64,000 nt of DNA, taken from positions 78,822-142,821 of the forward strand of contig NZ_JAUMKC010000015.1 in assembly GCF_030519355.1 (NCBI RefSeq), in the 5' to 3' direction. Shown piece by piece: positions 62,261-64,000 of this stretch. This DNA comes from Mucilaginibacter sp. L3T2-6. GTDB taxonomy: Bacteria; Bacteroidota; Bacteroidia; Sphingobacteriales; Sphingobacteriaceae. The notes beneath the pieces are model-generated. The model saw only the letters and a program-made list of their open reading frames with translations. It had not been told where the DNA came from and searched no databases. Position 1 is the first letter of the stretch, and each line of letters begins with the position of its first letter. The position numbers and the translations under genes were made by a program.

Positions 62261-63163
62261 ATGAAAACTTCTCCTCAAACCCTTTTTCTGCTATGCAGTC
62301 TCTCCCTTGGATGTTTCCTGGGTTGCAAAAAAGTTGACCCGGTTACACCCGGAACGCAAAAACCATCGTCATCCAACGTAAATCCTAAAATTGCAGCGAC
62401 CGTTTGTGATTATGACTTTAACGATACAACGCTAACCGCTAATGGATGGACAAAAGTATTCGACGATGAATTTACCGGAGATCTGTCCAACTGGTACGCA
62501 TACACTGGTCCGGTAAGAAACGAGTTGCAATATTATAAACCCGACAACGCTCAGATAGCTAATGGTGTGTTACAACTTTCTGTTAAACAGGAATCGGTAA
62601 CCAGTCCTTCAGCGGAAGATAGTACAGTGCAAAAAACTTATAATTTCACTTCGGGCTCTATCGTGAGTAACTCAACCTTCACTGCAAATTCAGCCACGCC
62701 AAAAGTGCGGATAATTGCCCGGGTAAAGGTAGCATCAGGATACGGGCTTGTGTCTCTTTTTGAAAGTTACGGAGTTGATTGGCCAACCAATGGCCAAATT
62801 AATTTTTTCCAGGTTGAAGGAAATGATACAAAGGAATATTTTACCAACTACTTTTACGGTCAGCGTGCTGGCGAAAATCTCGTAAAAAATGGTTTTTTCA
62901 GTAATCCTGCCGACGAGGATTTATCAACATGCTGGCATGTTTTTGAGACTGAATGGACAAAAAGCTCGTTAAATTACTATCTTGACGGCAAATTAGTAGA
63001 AACTAAGACAGCAGACGACCTTGTTCCGTTTCTTTTCGGCAAAGCGGAAAATATCGCATTGAGCGTTCCGATAGGCGGTCTTTATTACGAAAACCTGGTG
63101 CCAGCAAACGTACAAACAGGAGTCATGTACGTAGATTATGTAAAAGTTTTTACTTCACACTAA
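62261..63163 (+). CDS. GH16-fold lipoprotein with altered catalytic motif
   Basis: 300 residues. The lipoprotein signal ends SLGCFLGC-KKVD. From about residue 62 the sequence follows GH16 (laminarinase/agarase-type) layout: WTKVFDDEFTGDLSNW, ELQYYKPDNAQIANGVLQL, TSGSIVS, then the active-site strand at 172-187. In place of the family's E-I-D-x-x-E the protein has Gln179, Asn181 and Gln184 (WPTNGQINFFQ), so all three acids are amides. It ends with VQTGVMYVDYVKVF as GH16 enzymes do. It is likely a surface glycan-binding protein rather than a hydrolase. Confidence 0.85.
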   Translation: MKTSPQTLFLLCSLSLGCFLGCKKVDPVTPGTQKPSSSNVNPKIAATVCDYDFNDTTLTANGWTKVFDDEFTGDLSNWYAYTGPVRNELQYYKPDNAQIANGVLQLSVKQESVTSPSAEDSTVQKTYNFTSGSIVSNSTFTANSATPKVRIIARVKVASGYGLVSLFESYGVDWPTNGQINFFQVEGNDTKEYFTNYFYGQRAGENLVKNGFFSNPADEDLSTCWHVFETEWTKSSLNYYLDGKLVETKTADDLVPFLFGKAENIALSVPIGGLYYENLVPANVQTGVMYVDYVKVFTSH

Positions 63164-63200
63164 TAAAGAAAGTACGGCTTCGTACCGGCTATTCGCACGC

Positions 63201-63229
63201 AAGTATCCAGGATATCCTGGATACTTTTC
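63201..63229 (+). terminator. Strong rho-independent terminator
   Basis: A perfect 26-bp palindrome (63201-63226) can form an 11-bp stem with a 4-nt loop and is followed by Ts. It closes the EPS locus 37 bp after the GH16-like stop. Confidence 0.88.
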
Positions 63230-63365
63230 AATTAAAAATTAAAGTAACTTTTAAGGCATAATCCAGCATAGACGAAAATGCGGTTTCTCACCAGCTTTGG
63301 CGAGCTCTTTATCCAGCTGCGGTATCTTCTCCGCCTGGTTTATGAAATTAATTCCGCTACATAAA

Positions 63366-63802
63366 TCAGTAGGCATGTAGGTAGTGTTTAAGTGTACTCC
63401 ATTCCAGTACGGTTTTAGCCGTCTCAAAATGATAAGCAATCAAACGGCTCAGCAGGTTGGGTTCCTCAGCATCATTGCCTAAATAAGCATCTTTCACCGT
63501 ATTTGCGGTAATATATTTCCCCTTGAGCTGCAACTGCTGGTAGTGATGGGCTAAGGCTACCCGTATCTGTCCAAGTGCAAGTTAAGCAACGCCACCTCAT
63601 CCTTATTTCCTTTGCCATATCCACACCGGTTGTCCCATAATTTGGGGTCGATCCATTGCTTTAATGCAAAATGAATGATCTCCCCGTTCACTGTGATTCG
63701 CGCGTAAACGGGCGCTTTCCCATTCCTGAGCTTATCCTGACGGATAATGAATTATACTCCAAATGTGTTCGCGGGCCGCATTTCTTTCTCTTTAGTTTTC
63801 AT
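63366..63802 (-). pseudogene. Broken N-terminal part of a Bacteroidetes tyrosine integrase
   Basis: Reading from the ATG at 63800-63802, the translation follows the arm-binding start of a tyrosine recombinase: NTFGV, a TAA stop at 63752-63754 (where the family has Gln, CAA to TAA), then FIIRQDKLRNGKAPVYARIT and LKQWIDPKLWD. A frameshift near 63580 is needed to continue as QIRVALAHHYQQLQLKGKYI and YLGNDAEEPNLL up to LEWSTLKHY. The catalytic Arg/His/Tyr core is missing. So it carries a nonsense mutation, a frameshift and a truncation. It marks the right edge of the EPS locus as a former insertion point. Confidence 0.8.
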
Positions 63803-64000
63803 TTTTTTGATGCTTTTTGACATGAATTGATAAAATACCTCTCGTTTTAGGTATTGAAAACGGCCAAAAACCGCATCAAAACAGCGCAAAAAATATCAAT
63901 TTTTATACCTGGTAAATAATTGAATTGTAACCCTCCCTTAATTAGGACTGGTGTTTTATAGACTTATTAATTCAAAAATATAATTATTGTTGTTGTAACT

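Noticed and set aside
63251..63439. 62-codon minus-strand frame beyond the GH16-like gene
   Set aside because: It overlaps the broken integrase in another frame, shows no family and no clear start context.
1..64000. CRISPR array, tRNA or rRNA genes, complete insertion sequences
   Set aside because: Reading through found no regular repeat-spacer pattern, no tRNA-like cloverleaf or rRNA sequence, and no intact transposase.

Overview
The window looks like chromosomal DNA from a Bacteroidota bacterium, most likely Sphingobacteriaceae and close to Mucilaginibacter or Pedobacter. The reasons are gene content (rows of two-domain universal stress proteins, receiver-Crp fusions, DUF3943, SPII lipoproteins, Bacteroidetes-type tyrosine integrase), the near absence of Shine-Dalgarno sequences, and AT-rich intergenic DNA. 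The genus is an inference. I saw no rRNA, tRNA or CRISPR array.

Region 1 (1-22 kb) is a stress and signalling island. It holds six of the seven universal stress proteins (one cut by the window edge), three histidine kinases, a CheY-like receiver, a receiver-Crp/Fnr fusion regulator, an FtsH / carboxymuconolactone-decarboxylase-like / HtrA operon, a flavin-reductase-like protein, a triple-BON protein, an L,D-transpeptidase and two related uncharacterised helical proteins. Most promoters here carry a 5-N4-5 dyad close to ATGAC-N4-GTCAT. The dyads usually come as two copies starting exactly 22 bp apart. I read this as an undescribed regulon, with the receiver-Crp fusion (FNR-like ETVSR recognition helix) as the obvious candidate regulator.

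Region 2 (22-31 kb) is a tightly overlapping glycogen-to-trehalose operon: GlgX/TreX, TreZ, and a TreY-MalQ fusion. A divergent universal stress protein and a terminator follow.

Region 3 (31-39 kb) holds a secreted protein of unknown function, an XRE regulator, an acyltransferase-3 membrane protein and three related right-handed beta-helix proteins, one of which is an internal duplication.

Region 4 (39-63 kb) is a Wzx/Wzy-type exopolysaccharide locus that is more AT-rich than region 1. It encodes a WecG/TagA glycosyltransferase, an initiating sugar-phosphate transferase, Gmd, Wza-like and Wzc-like export proteins, a candidate polymerase, several GT2/GT4 enzymes, and an inverted wzx-glf-GT2 galactofuranose module. 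Unusually, it has two free-standing adenylation-carrier-thioesterase (A-PCP-TE) enzymes, one followed by a GNAT and the other by a small Cys-rich protein. It ends with a GH16-fold lipoprotein whose catalytic ExDxxE motif reads QxNxxQ. A strong terminator and a broken integrase mark the right edge.

The island probably senses redox or energy stress and induces protein quality control and stress proteins, possibly also trehalose. The second half builds a capsule or EPS that may carry an amino-acid decoration.
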